This document shows positions 31,177 through 38,804 of a stretch of DNA of 64,000 nucleotides, piece by piece. Origin of the DNA: an uncultured Ferrovum sp. Lineage in GTDB: Bacteria > Pseudomonadota > Gammaproteobacteria > Burkholderiales > Ferrovaceae. Location: assembly GCA_903905585.1 (NCBI GenBank), contig CAIVHB010000059.1, forward strand, positions 62,001 through 126,000, in the 5' to 3' direction. The notes beneath the pieces were generated by a model. The model had not been told where the DNA came from. It searched no databases and worked only from the letters and a program-made list of their open reading frames with translations. Both the position numbers and the translations under genes were made by a program. How positions within the stretch are numbered: position 1 is the first letter of the stretch; each line of letters starts with the position of its first letter.

Positions 31177-32541
31177 ATGAAAAATTTGGGATGGATTGGA
31201 ATAGCAAGACTGGGGCTTATTCAAGCCTCATTGGGTGCTGTGGTGGTCATGGCAACTGGAACACTGAATAGGGTGATGGTGGTTGAAATAGGTCTTCCTG
31301 CCCTTATTCCTGGCATTCTTGTAGCCTGGCATTATTTGATTCAAATTGTAAGACCACGATTAGGCCATGGCTCCGATCAAGGTGGGCGTCGCACACCTTG
31401 GATTATTGCCGGAATAGCGATGTTGGGCTTAGGTGCCGTGGGAGCAGCCGTTGCCACCTCAATGATGGCGAGCCAACCCACCTTAGGGATTCTCTTTGCG
31501 TGGATTGACTATAGCCTGATTGGTATTGGAGGGGGATGTGCAGGCACTTCTCTTCTTGTTTTATTGGCGCAACGTACTGCCCCTGAACGTCGCCCCGCAG
31601 CAGCAACTTTAGTATGGATCATGATGATCGCCGGTTTTGTCATCACCGCAGGATTGGCTGGACGGGTCATTGATCCTTATAGCCCCGAAAGACTCATCGC
31701 TGTCGTCACCACAGTAGCAGCCATAGCCTTGATCATCAGCACTTTGGCAGTATGGGGAATGGAAGGAAAAGATAGTATCGAATCGCTACCTTCTCAATCA
31801 AAAACTGAAAACTCAAATTCGCATCAAACAGATTTTATGACTGCGGTTCGTGAAGTATGGTCGGAGCCACAGGCACGTCTTTTTGCCGGGTTTGTATTCA
31901 TCGCCATGCTAGCCTATAGCGCACAAGAACTTCTGATCGACCCTTTTGCTGGAAAGGTTTATGGCTATTCGCCTGGCGAATCCACTCAGTTAAATGGCAT
32001 TCAACATGGTGGGGCATTAGTTGGAATGGTGCTCGTAGCCTTGCTTGGCACTTTACGTAAAGGTAAAGACCTAGGCTCTCCTCGATTCTGCACCCAATTC
32101 GGATGTATCAGTTCCGCATTTATGCTCATCATCATTGCCTCATCTGCAGCCGGTCATTTGGGCTGGCCGCTCAAAGAAATGGTCTTTGCTTTAGGCGTGG
32201 CGAATGGTCTTTTCGCAGTCTCAGCAATTGCCGCCATGATGCAAATGGTGGGGCAAGGCACCCAACAACGCGAGGGGGTAAGAATGGGAATTTGGGGGGC
32301 AGCCCAAGCCGTTGCATTTGCCATGGGTGGACTGGTGGGAACCGGTCTTTCTGACTTGGCGCGTGCGCTTTTAGAAGATGCTGGGCTTGCCTACGCCCTT
32401 GTGTTTTGTATCCAAGCATTATTCTTTATTACAGCAGCCTATCTCGCGAAAAATTTGTTTTCACTTGCCTCAAGCTCAAGTAGTCGTCGCAGCATCACAC
32501 AGAAACAAGAAGATCTGGTGTCTTTAGCACAAGAAGCTTAA
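31177..32541 (+). CDS. PucC-family (BCD) MFS protein between bchG and bchP
   Basis: A 454-residue, twelve-helix member of the bacteriochlorophyll-delivery MFS family, distinct from LhaA and PucC in this window. It starts directly in the first membrane helix (GWIGIARLGLIQASLGAVVV) and has GTLNRVMVVEIGLPALIPG, RPRLGHGSDQGGRRTPWI and GIGGGCAGTSLLVLLAQR. Genes of this type commonly sit between bchG and bchP in purple bacteria (the ORF428/bch2 position). A role in pigment handling is inferred from family and place; it has not been deduced from any catalytic residue. Confidence 0.85.
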   Translation: MKNLGWIGIARLGLIQASLGAVVVMATGTLNRVMVVEIGLPALIPGILVAWHYLIQIVRPRLGHGSDQGGRRTPWIIAGIAMLGLGAVGAAVATSMMASQPTLGILFAWIDYSLIGIGGGCAGTSLLVLLAQRTAPERRPAAATLVWIMMIAGFVITAGLAGRVIDPYSPERLIAVVTTVAAIALIISTLAVWGMEGKDSIESLPSQSKTENSNSHQTDFMTAVREVWSEPQARLFAGFVFIAMLAYSAQELLIDPFAGKVYGYSPGESTQLNGIQHGGALVGMVLVALLGTLRKGKDLGSPRFCTQFGCISSAFMLIIIASSAAGHLGWPLKEMVFALGVANGLFAVSAIAAMMQMVGQGTQQREGVRMGIWGAAQAVAFAMGGLVGTGLSDLARALLEDAGLAYALVFCIQALFFITAAYLAKNLFSLASSSSSRRSITQKQEDLVSLAQEA

Positions 32542-32611
32542 CCATATTCAACATTCCCGCTGCAATGCGCAGCCATAAAAGGGAAGTCACACCTACTCAG
32601 GAGGGGATAGC

Positions 32612-33817
32612 ATGGCCAGCCAATTTCAACATTTTGAAGTAGTCATTATCGGTGGGGGCCCATCGGGTGCAACCGCAGCAGACGATTTAGCTAAGCAAGG
32701 GAAACGCGTTTTATTGATAGACAAACAAACGCGGATTAAACCTTGTGGGGGTGCAATTCCAGTTTGCGTACTCAAAGAGTTTGATTTACCCGAATCACTA
32801 TTGGCTGCAAAAATTTCAAGTGCGCGCATGGTCGCGCCCAGCAACAAAACGGTGGTCATGCCTGTCATGGGCGGTTTTGTGGGGATGGTAGACCGTGAAA
32901 CATTCGATGAGTGGCTAAGAGTGCGCGCAGCTTCTCATGGCGCCACGCGAATGCGCGGTGAGTTTATTGGCGTGATGCGTTCTGAAAGTGGTGGCCTGCA
33001 AATTCGTATTCAAGAATTGAATGCTCCTGCCCACCAAGCTGAAACCATCATTTCGTGCGATTTACTGATTGGCGCCGATGGAGCAAACTCTAAAGTTGCT
33101 GAGCTGTGTATCCCTCAGTATCGCGCGCGCAAATATGTTTATGCCTATCATGAAATTGTTGAACTGCCTAAAGAGCAAACCAAAGGATTTGACAGCGCAC
33201 AATGCGATGTTTGGTATCAAAGCGATCTTTCACCTGATTTCTATGGCTGGGTATTTCCTCATGGAACCACAGCCAGCATTGGCGTAGGAACCGGCCATAA
33301 AGGCTTTTCAATTCGCGCAGCCACTACTTTATTGCGTCAACGCTCCGGTCTTAGCGATGCGAAAATGATTCGACGTGAAGGCGCCCCGATACCACTTCGC
33401 CCTTTGGATCGTTGGGATAACGGAAAAGACGTGGTTCTTGCGGGAGATGCTGCAGGTGTTGTTGCTCCTGCTTCTGGAGAAGGCATCTACTACGCCATGT
33501 TAGGCGGGAGATTAGCAGCTGATTCAGCCCTTGCCTTTTTAAGGACAGGACAAGCGCGTGAACTTAAATCTGCGCGTCGACGTTTTATGTCAGCGCACGG
33601 ACGTGTATTTTGGGTTCTCAATATCCTTCAGTATTTCTGGTATTGCAGCGACAAACGCCGTGAGGGTTTTGTTAAAATGTGTCGCGATCCAGATGTGCAA
33701 AGACTCACGTGGGAAGGGTATCTCCATAAAAAGCTTGTTCGCGGTAACCCCATGGCACATTTAAGAGTATTCTATAAAGATACGATGCAATTGTTGGGAT
33801 TAGCCCCACACACGTAA
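32612..33817 (+). CDS. bchP: Geranylgeranyl bacteriochlorophyll reductase BchP
   Basis: BchP reduces the geranylgeranyl tail of bacteriochlorophyll to phytyl using NADPH. The 401-residue flavoprotein begins with the FAD-binding motif VVIIGGGPSGATAADDLAKQ and the family segment RIKPCGGAIP. It also has the second FAD contact VLAGDAAGVVAPASGEGIYYAM (about residues 275-296). A strong ribosome site (GGAGGGG) precedes the ATG. The bchG - transporter - bchP order agrees with the late tail-attachment and reduction steps. tspO follows after 4 bases. Confidence 0.95.
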   Translation: MASQFQHFEVVIIGGGPSGATAADDLAKQGKRVLLIDKQTRIKPCGGAIPVCVLKEFDLPESLLAAKISSARMVAPSNKTVVMPVMGGFVGMVDRETFDEWLRVRAASHGATRMRGEFIGVMRSESGGLQIRIQELNAPAHQAETIISCDLLIGADGANSKVAELCIPQYRARKYVYAYHEIVELPKEQTKGFDSAQCDVWYQSDLSPDFYGWVFPHGTTASIGVGTGHKGFSIRAATTLLRQRSGLSDAKMIRREGAPIPLRPLDRWDNGKDVVLAGDAAGVVAPASGEGIYYAMLGGRLAADSALAFLRTGQARELKSARRRFMSAHGRVFWVLNILQYFWYCSDKRREGFVKMCRDPDVQRLTWEGYLHKKLVRGNPMAHLRVFYKDTMQLLGLAPHT

Positions 33818-33821
33818 CAAA

Positions 33822-34313
33822 ATGACTCGACCGTTCTTGCGTAAACCCGTATTGGTCGCAGCTGGGGTGGCCACACTGGTGGCTGCAGCCGGCGGCGGCG
33901 TTACCGATATCGGGCCATGGTATCAAGCACTTCAGTTCCCACCATGGAAACCACCCGATTGGGCTTTTGGACCCGTTTGGTCGGTTATTTTCACGCTGTG
34001 CGCGATTGTTGCGATCCGATCTTGGGACCGCGCAGAAACCCATGAAGATAAGCAGTGCATCATTGCGATGTTTGTCCTCAACGCGATCCTCAACTCTTTA
34101 TGGAGTGTCTTGTTTTTTGGTCTCCACCGGCCTGACTGGGCCCTGTGGGAAGTGGGTCCGCTCTGGATTTCAGTCGCCTTGTTGATTGTGGGATTGCGCC
34201 GCATCTACAAACCCTCGACAGGCATGATAATGCCTTATCTGATTTGGGTCGCGATTGCAGCGACCATGAACGCTTACATCGTTTACTACAATCCCCCTTT
34301 TAGCCCAAGCTAA
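33822..34313 (+). CDS. tspO: TspO/MBR tryptophan-rich sensory protein
   Basis: TspO is an outer-membrane or membrane-associated five-helix protein that binds tetrapyrroles and, in Rhodobacter sphaeroides, damps photosynthesis gene expression in response to oxygen. The 163-residue protein is rich in Trp and Pro and includes WYQALQFPPWKPPDWAFGPV, NAILNSLWSVLFFGLHRPDWAL and IWVAIAATMNAYIVYYN. It is 4 bases downstream of bchP and thus probably in the same operon. Control of porphyrin traffic is inferred from the family. Confidence 0.92.
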   Translation: MTRPFLRKPVLVAAGVATLVAAAGGGVTDIGPWYQALQFPPWKPPDWAFGPVWSVIFTLCAIVAIRSWDRAETHEDKQCIIAMFVLNAILNSLWSVLFFGLHRPDWALWEVGPLWISVALLIVGLRRIYKPSTGMIMPYLIWVAIAATMNAYIVYYNPPFSPS

Positions 34314-34391
34314 AAGGCTTTAACTCAAGGGACTATAAGCACCCTTGAATTCAATTCGCGCGCATCAGCGCTCTATCAGACAACCGGCATC

Positions 34392-34418
34392 TCCCATCAC
34401 ACGCTAGGTGTAATGGGA
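34392..34418. terminator. Hairpin between tspO and the convergent small membrane gene
   Basis: A near-perfect inverted repeat, TCCCATCACAC at 34392-34402 and its partner ending ATGGGA at 34418, forms a stem of about ten pairs with one mismatch and a 5-base loop. It lies between two convergent genes, where a shared terminator is expected, but no clear T-run follows on either strand. Confidence 0.5.
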
Positions 34419-34437
34419 GGATGACCTTATGAAGGTT

Positions 34438-34662
34438 TTAACGGCGAATAACGTTAGCCACAATATTCCAACGCATTGAAGTAGCCAGCGCTGCGCCTGC
34501 AATGAAGGCCAAAAGGGCGGTAATCAATGCAGATTGAGGGGTACCGTCTGGGTTGGTTAGGTAGAGCTTTCCAACAAATAACACTGAAGTCACCATCAAC
34601 ACAGCACTTGCTTTTGCTCCATTTCGGCGAGCGATTTCTTTGATGAGTTTATTGTAATCCAT
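34438..34662 (-). CDS. Small membrane protein, paralogue 1 (74 residues, unknown)
   Basis: A 74-residue protein with two predicted membrane helices (about 18-34 and 45-60). It is clearly related to the next gene upstream: both share IA-[RK][RK]-N near the start, DG[TS]xQSA in the connecting loop, then ALAF[IV]xGxALA[ST]S[ML]RW and a C-terminal RR. It has no cysteine and no recognisable family. An AAGAGAT segment lies 4 bases before the ATG. It is 12 bases downstream of its paralogue and looks co-transcribed with it, between tspO and pucBA. Confidence 0.75.
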   Translation of the reverse strand: MDYNKLIKEIARRNGAKASAVLMVTSVLFVGKLYLTNPDGTPQSALITALLAFIAGAALATSMRWNIVANVIRR

Positions 34663-34674
34663 AGTGATCTCTTC

Positions 34675-34899
34675 TTAGTTTGATGTTGAACGACGATAGT
34701 ATCGGGTGGCGCGATCCCAGCGCAGCGAGCTCGCTAAAGCAATCCCAACAACAAAAGCTAAAGCGGCTGTTGGCATGGCTGACTGAACAGATCCATCGAA
34801 ATGCGTGGTCGCCAAATTTAAAAGCAACACAAATGCGGAGAGAATCAGTGTGGTAAGCGCAAATCCACTATTCTTTTTTGCAATATCTATTTTCATCAT
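34675..34899 (-). CDS. Small membrane protein, paralogue 2 (74 residues, unknown)
   Basis: A 74-residue relative of the neighbouring gene, with two predicted membrane helices (about 11-31 and 43-60) and the shared features DGSVQSAMPTAALAFVVG, ALASSLRW and a C-terminal YYRR. The gene starts at one of two adjacent ATGs and is divergent from pucBA, so the 338-base spacer carries the control sites of both. A tandem pair that arose by duplication and is kept inside the pigment gene cluster suggests a role with photosynthetic membranes or pigments, but the sequence gives no biochemical hint. Confidence 0.75.
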   Translation of the reverse strand: MMKIDIAKKNSGFALTTLILSAFVLLLNLATTHFDGSVQSAMPTAALAFVVGIALASSLRWDRATRYYRRSTSN

Positions 34900-35237
34900 T
34901 AGGTGTCCGTCAATAGAGTTTAAGGAGGACTTGTATCGTATTTTTTGTCCACGACAAAGTTAGTGTAGATCAAGTTTTGCTATTTGTGTTCAGTTTTTAT
35001 CAAAAATAATCATATGTATGAGTGTGTTGCAAAAAAAAACATTTTGTCTTTGACATATTGCTTACTGTCCTGTTTAATTGACACGTCTTAATGTATCATC
35101 GCACTTACGGTTATGGTGAAAATTTATAACTGTTTGATGTTGCATTTCGAATTCGTGGTCTGTTCCGCCATGAGTAAGCCCTAGTGCCGGGTTGGCACGA
35201 TAGAAGTAAAAGTTCGTCGATGAGGGAGGATTTAGTT
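34900..35237. promoter_or_regulatory. Regulatory spacer between the small membrane genes and pucBA
   Basis: This 338-base AT-rich stretch holds no gene that I can support. It contains two short palindromes of the form TGTC-N3-GACA: TGTCCACGACA at 34946-34956 (part of TTTGTC-CAC-GACAAA) and TGTCTTTGACA at 35045-35055. The second covers the -35 box of the predicted puc promoter. Downstream lies an A-rich tract, a PpsR-type operator, and a leader of about 150 bases before pucB with a small GTGCC/GGCAC stem near 35190. The ribosome site GGGAGGA is at 35224-35230. Confidence 0.6.
35050..35083 (+). promoter_or_regulatory. puc promoter with overlapping PpsR operator
   Basis: A perfect -35 TTGACA at 35050-35055 is followed, after 17 bases, by the -10-like TTTAAT at 35073-35078. 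The sequence TGTCCTGTTTAATTGACA at 35066-35083 matches TGT-N12-ACA and covers the -10 box. PpsR bound here would block RNA polymerase, which fits known repression of puc operons by PpsR/CrtJ under air. The motif match is direct; function is inferred. Confidence 0.72.
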
Positions 35238-35393
35238 ATGACAGACGATCCAAACAAAGTCTGGCCGACAGGTCTGACAATTGGGGAAGCCGAAGAAATT
35301 CACAGCCACATCGTTGATGGGACCCGTATTTATGGTGCTATCTCGATCGTTGCGCATTTCTTAGCTTATATCTATACACCTTGGTTGCACTAA
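35238..35393 (+). CDS. pucB: Peripheral light-harvesting beta subunit PucB
   Basis: PucB is the beta apoprotein of the LH2-type antenna ring. I choose the ATG at 35238, 7 bases after GGGAGGA, giving 51 residues; a longer frame upstream has no ribosome site and no family sequence. The protein shows EEIHSHIVDGTR, where the Arg is the expected contact to B800. It also has IVAHFLAYIYTPWLH, where the His is the axial ligand of the lower bacteriochlorophyll pair. pucA follows after 13 bases with its own AAGGAGGA. Confidence 0.95.
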   Translation: MTDDPNKVWPTGLTIGEAEEIHSHIVDGTRIYGAISIVAHFLAYIYTPWLH

Positions 35394-35406
35394 GGAGGAA
35401 TAAAAA

Positions 35407-35634
35407 ATGATATATGGCCGTATGTGGCTGGTCATTAAGCCCGGCATTGGTATTCCCATGGGTGCAGTAGCAATTATGGGCACTTCGCTTGCCGTCCATA
35501 CCTGCATCTTGACTCACACCACGTGGTTTCCCGCGTTTCTCCAAGGCGGCGTTAAAGCGCAGCACGCAGCTGTGGAGACAGGCAAAGTTGCAGCAGCACC
35601 GCAACCGCCCATTGCAGTGGCATCGGCAAAGTAA
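35407..35634 (+). CDS. pucA: Peripheral light-harvesting alpha subunit PucA, B800-820 (LH3) type
   Basis: PucA is the alpha apoprotein of the LH2/LH3 antenna. The 75-residue protein aligns without gaps to Rhodoblastus acidophilus LH2 alpha: Trp7, Pro12, Gly15-Ile-Pro17, the bacteriochlorophyll ligand His31, and HTTWFPA at 37-43. Positions 44-45 read Phe-Leu instead of Tyr-Trp, removing both hydrogen bonds to the acetyl groups of the ring bacteriochlorophylls. Phe44-Leu45 is the signature of blue-shifted B800-820 complexes. Cys33 within the helix is unusual. The tail (about 50-75) is Ala/Pro-rich, as in other betaproteobacterial alpha subunits. Confidence 0.95.
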   Translation: MIYGRMWLVIKPGIGIPMGAVAIMGTSLAVHTCILTHTTWFPAFLQGGVKAQHAAVETGKVAAAPQPPIAVASAK

Positions 35635-35657
35635 TTTATCGATCACCACCGTTGTGC

Positions 35658-35683
35658 AGATGGGGAGGTGCTCCTCTCCATCT
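35658..35683. terminator. Strong hairpin between convergent pucBA and pucC
   Basis: The 26-base sequence from AGATGGGGAGG to CCTCTCCATCT forms an 11-pair stem (one G-T pair) closed by the tetraloop TGCT. It sits between two convergent genes and can stop transcription from either side or protect the pucBA mRNA 3' end. No long T-run follows. Confidence 0.7.
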
Positions 35684-35699
35684 GGTCGCTTCTCTAAGC

Positions 35700-37100
35700 T
35701 TAGGCTTTATGGCGCGGAATAAGCGGCATCATGGCACCTAAGGCAATAATCAGCAGAGCAATTTCAATACAATACACCGTGACGTAGCCTAATGCCGAGG
35801 AAGTAAACAGGCTAGAGGTATCGAATACCTGTTGCGCAGAATAATTCGCGACCACATCTCTAATCACTCCACTCAACGCAACAGCCACACCCGCAGCGGA
35901 GGCTTGGGCCGCCCCCCAAGCACCCAAAGCCAGTCCACGTTGTTCTGCTGGGGCTTGGTTCATGGTGGCGGTGAGGGTTCCGTGCCCAAACAAACCTGCT
36001 CCAAATCCAATCAGGAAGGTACCCAATCCAAAGAAAAGAATCGAATGCATTGGGCCTGCAAAAATAACCAATAAAAAAGCGGGGATGCCGGTTAAAGCGC
36101 CTAAAGCAGCCATTTTGAAAGGATCATAACCACGGCTTAGCATTCGGGAGGCCAGCGCAAAACCAAAAAGCCCCCCCGCAGCTAAGGTGGCAGTCAGGCG
36201 CGTGGTCATATCTACGGTCAGATGCAATACCTGCCCCCCATAGGGCTCTAAGATCACATCTTCCATACTGAATGCCATTGTTCCCAGTGCAACCGCCAGC
36301 AACCTTCTGACCGCCTGATTACCCTGACTGTAACTTTGCCAGGCTTGCATAAAACGCGGCGTTACCGCATGCGGAGTCGTGTTTGCGCGATTGCGGCCCT
36401 CTTGTTTCCAAAGTGCAATAACATTCAAGGCTACCGTCAAGAGCGCAGCGGATTGGATGACTTGCACCAAGCGCATTGAGTTGAAGTTCACCAGGAGTGC
36501 TCCGAAAATAAAAGCACTCACAATCATCCCAAATAGCAACATGACATACATCAGTCCCACTACCTTTGGCTGGGCCTCTGGTTTAGCCTGATCAGTGGCG
36601 AGCGCCAACCCCACTGTCTGAACGGTATGGAGCCCTGCCCCGACAAGCAGAAACGCCAGACCCGCACCTAACTGCCCAGCCCAAACAGGCGCTTTACTGG
36701 CCTCTCCTGCTCCGGCCAATACCAGCAAGGCAAAGGGCATGATACTCAGTCCACCAAACTGCAGCATCGTACCCATCCAAATATAGGGCACCCGCTTCCA
36801 TCCAAGTTGGGAACGATGATTGTCTGAACGAAAACCAATAATGGCTCGAAATGGGGCAAACAGTAGGGGCAGTGAGATCATGATCCCAACAATAGATGCG
36901 GGGACTTCCATCTCAACAATCATGACTCGATTGAGCGTACCAATAAGCAAAGTCAGCGCCATTCCAACAGTGACTTGAAATAGGGAAAGGCGCAACAATC
37001 GGCTCAGAGGTAAATCTTCTGAGGCCGCATCTGCAAAGGGAAGGAATCGAGTGCCTAAAGTGGCAATTTTCCGAGTGATGGATTGTTTTATTTTACGCAT
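35700..37100 (-). CDS. pucC: PucC-type light-harvesting complex assembly protein
   Basis: PucC is a BCD-family MFS membrane protein needed for stable LH2 assembly. From the ATG at 37100 it has 466 residues and about twelve helices, with LPFADAASEDLPLSRLLRLS, GTLNRVMIVEMEVPASIVG and GWKRVPYIWMGTMLQFGG. It is a close paralogue of LhaA at 17324-18754. The start lies 10 bases beyond the stop of the DUF2063 gene with no evident ribosome site, so translation is probably coupled. An alternative ATG at 37127 overlaps that gene. It is convergent with pucBA, not downstream of it. Confidence 0.92.
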   Translation of the reverse strand: MRKIKQSITRKIATLGTRFLPFADAASEDLPLSRLLRLSLFQVTVGMALTLLIGTLNRVMIVEMEVPASIVGIMISLPLLFAPFRAIIGFRSDNHRSQLGWKRVPYIWMGTMLQFGGLSIMPFALLVLAGAGEASKAPVWAGQLGAGLAFLLVGAGLHTVQTVGLALATDQAKPEAQPKVVGLMYVMLLFGMIVSAFIFGALLVNFNSMRLVQVIQSAALLTVALNVIALWKQEGRNRANTTPHAVTPRFMQAWQSYSQGNQAVRRLLAVALGTMAFSMEDVILEPYGGQVLHLTVDMTTRLTATLAAGGLFGFALASRMLSRGYDPFKMAALGALTGIPAFLLVIFAGPMHSILFFGLGTFLIGFGAGLFGHGTLTATMNQAPAEQRGLALGAWGAAQASAAGVAVALSGVIRDVVANYSAQQVFDTSSLFTSSALGYVTVYCIEIALLIIALGAMMPLIPRHKA

Positions 37101-37110
37101 CCGAACTATA

Positions 37111-37899
37111 TTACTTAAGCCCACCATTTTGTAAATAACCGATGAAGGCACCATTACTGAATAAATCACCCATGAGCAAGATAAAATCAAAGTTTGCATC
37201 CTCACGATTCGCTATCTTTAGGGCCTCCTCCAGAGAATGACTGCTCATTAGCGCTTGAATAAAGATGCGTTCCCCAGTTTGAAGAGATTTCACAACAACA
37301 TTCAAATCGTATCTAAGAATGAGTGCGATCTCAGCTTGATAAGGGTTTACCTTGGCCAGTGCTTGGGCAATTTCAAGTTCTGATTCATGCTGATGCGCTA
37401 ACCATAGTGAGGCAATCGCATATTGAGAATCAATGAGAGAAACTGAAGGATGAAATTGCCAGCGACTTGCGGCCAACGCTTCGGGGCTCGCAAGAAGCGT
37501 GTTGACTGCCTCTAGGTTCATAGTTGAACGATCTGCAACCTCTCCGGCAACCCTACACTGCCATTCAAGACGCGCCATGTCTGCAAGATAAGGAACCGAT
37601 TCTGCCGGTGCAAACTTTAAAATGAATTGAGCAAACTGATCACCATACGCATTCATCACAGGTGAACGGGGGGGGTTGGCTAAAGCAAACGCTTTGGCCA
37701 TCGCGCGGAAAAAATCCTCTCCGACCAAAGTTGTAACAACGGGATAATTGTTCTGCAGCACTTTGATCAAAGATACCATCACGTTATTCCGATACACGTC
37801 AAAACGCGCGTTGGTATCGGATCCGATTATGGATGTAATGCCCTCTGGCAAAGCGCTAGAAGCATCTAACAAAGCAGTTGAAAAGTGGTGAGATTTCAT
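37111..37899 (-). CDS. DUF2063 (BufC-like) partner protein of the MNIO enzyme
   Basis: A 262-residue protein matching the DUF2063 putative DNA-binding/partner family: [23 protein letters not shown] near the N-terminus, [13 protein letters not shown], and [11 protein letters not shown] in the middle. Such proteins are encoded next to DUF692 (MNIO) enzymes and are thought to recruit their precursor peptide. The start ATG at 37899 overlaps the DUF692 stop as ATGA; a longer frame to 37923 overlaps that gene further and is less likely. The substrate peptide was not found nearby. Confidence 0.85.
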   Translation of the reverse strand: MKSHHFSTALLDASSALPEGITSIIGSDTNARFDVYRNNVMVSLIKVLQNNYPVVTTLVGEDFFRAMAKAFALANPPRSPVMNAYGDQFAQFILKFAPAESVPYLADMARLEWQCRVAGEVADRSTMNLEAVNTLLASPEALAASRWQFHPSVSLIDSQYAIASLWLAHQHESELEIAQALAKVNPYQAEIALILRYDLNVVVKSLQTGERIFIQALMSSHSLEEALKIANREDANFDFILLMGDLFSNGAFIGYLQNGGLK

Positions 37900-38777
37900 G
37901 CTGTTTCTTTGCTCTTTAAGCAATCCCTTTTTTGGCTGATAGCCAAATAGTTCTCTGCCCTTTCTGCTTCAGCCAGCAGCACCTCCAAGGCAGGAATAGC
38001 GTGATCTCTTTCAATCAATGTCGCCTGCCTGCCCGTGAGGCTCAATGCCTGCTCATACAGTAACCAAACCGCATGGGTGACCGCACCGTCATGACTATCA
38101 ATCAGTAAGGGAAAGCCCTTGGAATCTGAATCCACAGTATGTCCTGCCAAATGCATCTCACCCACGTGATCCAGTGGCATCGCTTCTAGGATCATTGAAG
38201 GATTTCTTCCGTGATTGACTCCACTCACGTAAAGATTATTGATATCTAATAACAAACCACAACCAGTGCGCTGAATGATATGAGTGATGAATTGAGCCTC
38301 ATCCATTTCAGAGGCAGAAAACTCGAGATAAGTTGCTGGGTTTTCAAGCAGTATGCTTCGCTTAAGCACATCTTGTACTTGATCAATATGCGCGCATACA
38401 CGATCCAATGTTTCTTGCGTATAAGGCAAGGGAAGCAAATCGTTGTAATACGTTCCGTCATGACTTGACCAAGCCAAGTGCTCAGAAAAAGATTCGGGTT
38501 GGTAGCGATCGATGAGCGTCTTGAGCCTTGTCAAATGAATTCGATCGAGTTCATCCTCGCCACCAATCGATAAACCCACTCCATGCAGTGATAAGGGGTA
38601 TTCAGCCCGAATCAGACTCAGAAAATGATGCATGGGGCCACCGGCCATCATGTAATTTTCGGCATGGATTTCAAAGAAGCCAATATCAGGCTGCGTCTGA
38701 AGAATGTCGCGAACATGTTCAGGCTTAAGACCAATTCCTGCACGCCTAGGAAGCGAAGCATGAAAAATTTCTTGCAT
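37896..38777 (-). CDS. DUF692 family (MNIO) multinuclear iron oxidase-like enzyme
   Basis: MNIO enzymes use two or three iron ions and O2 to modify (usually Cys) residues of ribosomally made peptides, as in bufferin and methanobactin synthesis. The TIM-barrel family motifs are clear: [11 protein letters not shown] at the start, [63 protein letters not shown] and [10 protein letters not shown], which together supply the expected His/Glu/Asp/Asn metal ligands. I use the ATG at 38777 (293 residues); a TTG at 38786 is the alternative. No DUF2282-like precursor precedes it; an MFS gene ends 18-27 bases upstream. Confidence 0.88.
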   Translation of the reverse strand: MQEIFHASLPRRAGIGLKPEHVRDILQTQPDIGFFEIHAENYMMAGGPMHHFLSLIRAEYPLSLHGVGLSIGGEDELDRIHLTRLKTLIDRYQPESFSEHLAWSSHDGTYYNDLLPLPYTQETLDRVCAHIDQVQDVLKRSILLENPATYLEFSASEMDEAQFITHIIQRTGCGLLLDINNLYVSGVNHGRNPSMILEAMPLDHVGEMHLAGHTVDSDSKGFPLLIDSHDGAVTHAVWLLYEQALSLTGRQATLIERDHAIPALEVLLAEAERAENYLAISQKRDCLKSKETA

Positions 38778-38804
38778 ATCTTTCAAAAGCGAATGATCAA
38801 CACC

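Noticed and set aside
34438-34899. The two small paralogous proteins as precursor peptides of the MNIO enzyme
   Set aside because: Neither contains cysteine, both are two-helix membrane proteins, and they lie on the far side of pucBA and pucC; no support for a precursor role.
35023-35041. A second PpsR site upstream of puc (TGT...ACA around the A-tract)
   Set aside because: Spacing between TGT and ACA is 11 or 13 bases, not 12, and the A-tract makes chance matches likely.
35184-35237. An 18-residue N-terminal extension of PucB
   Set aside because: The ribosome site GGGAGGA is correctly placed for the ATG at 35238, and the extension does not resemble any light-harvesting beta subunit.
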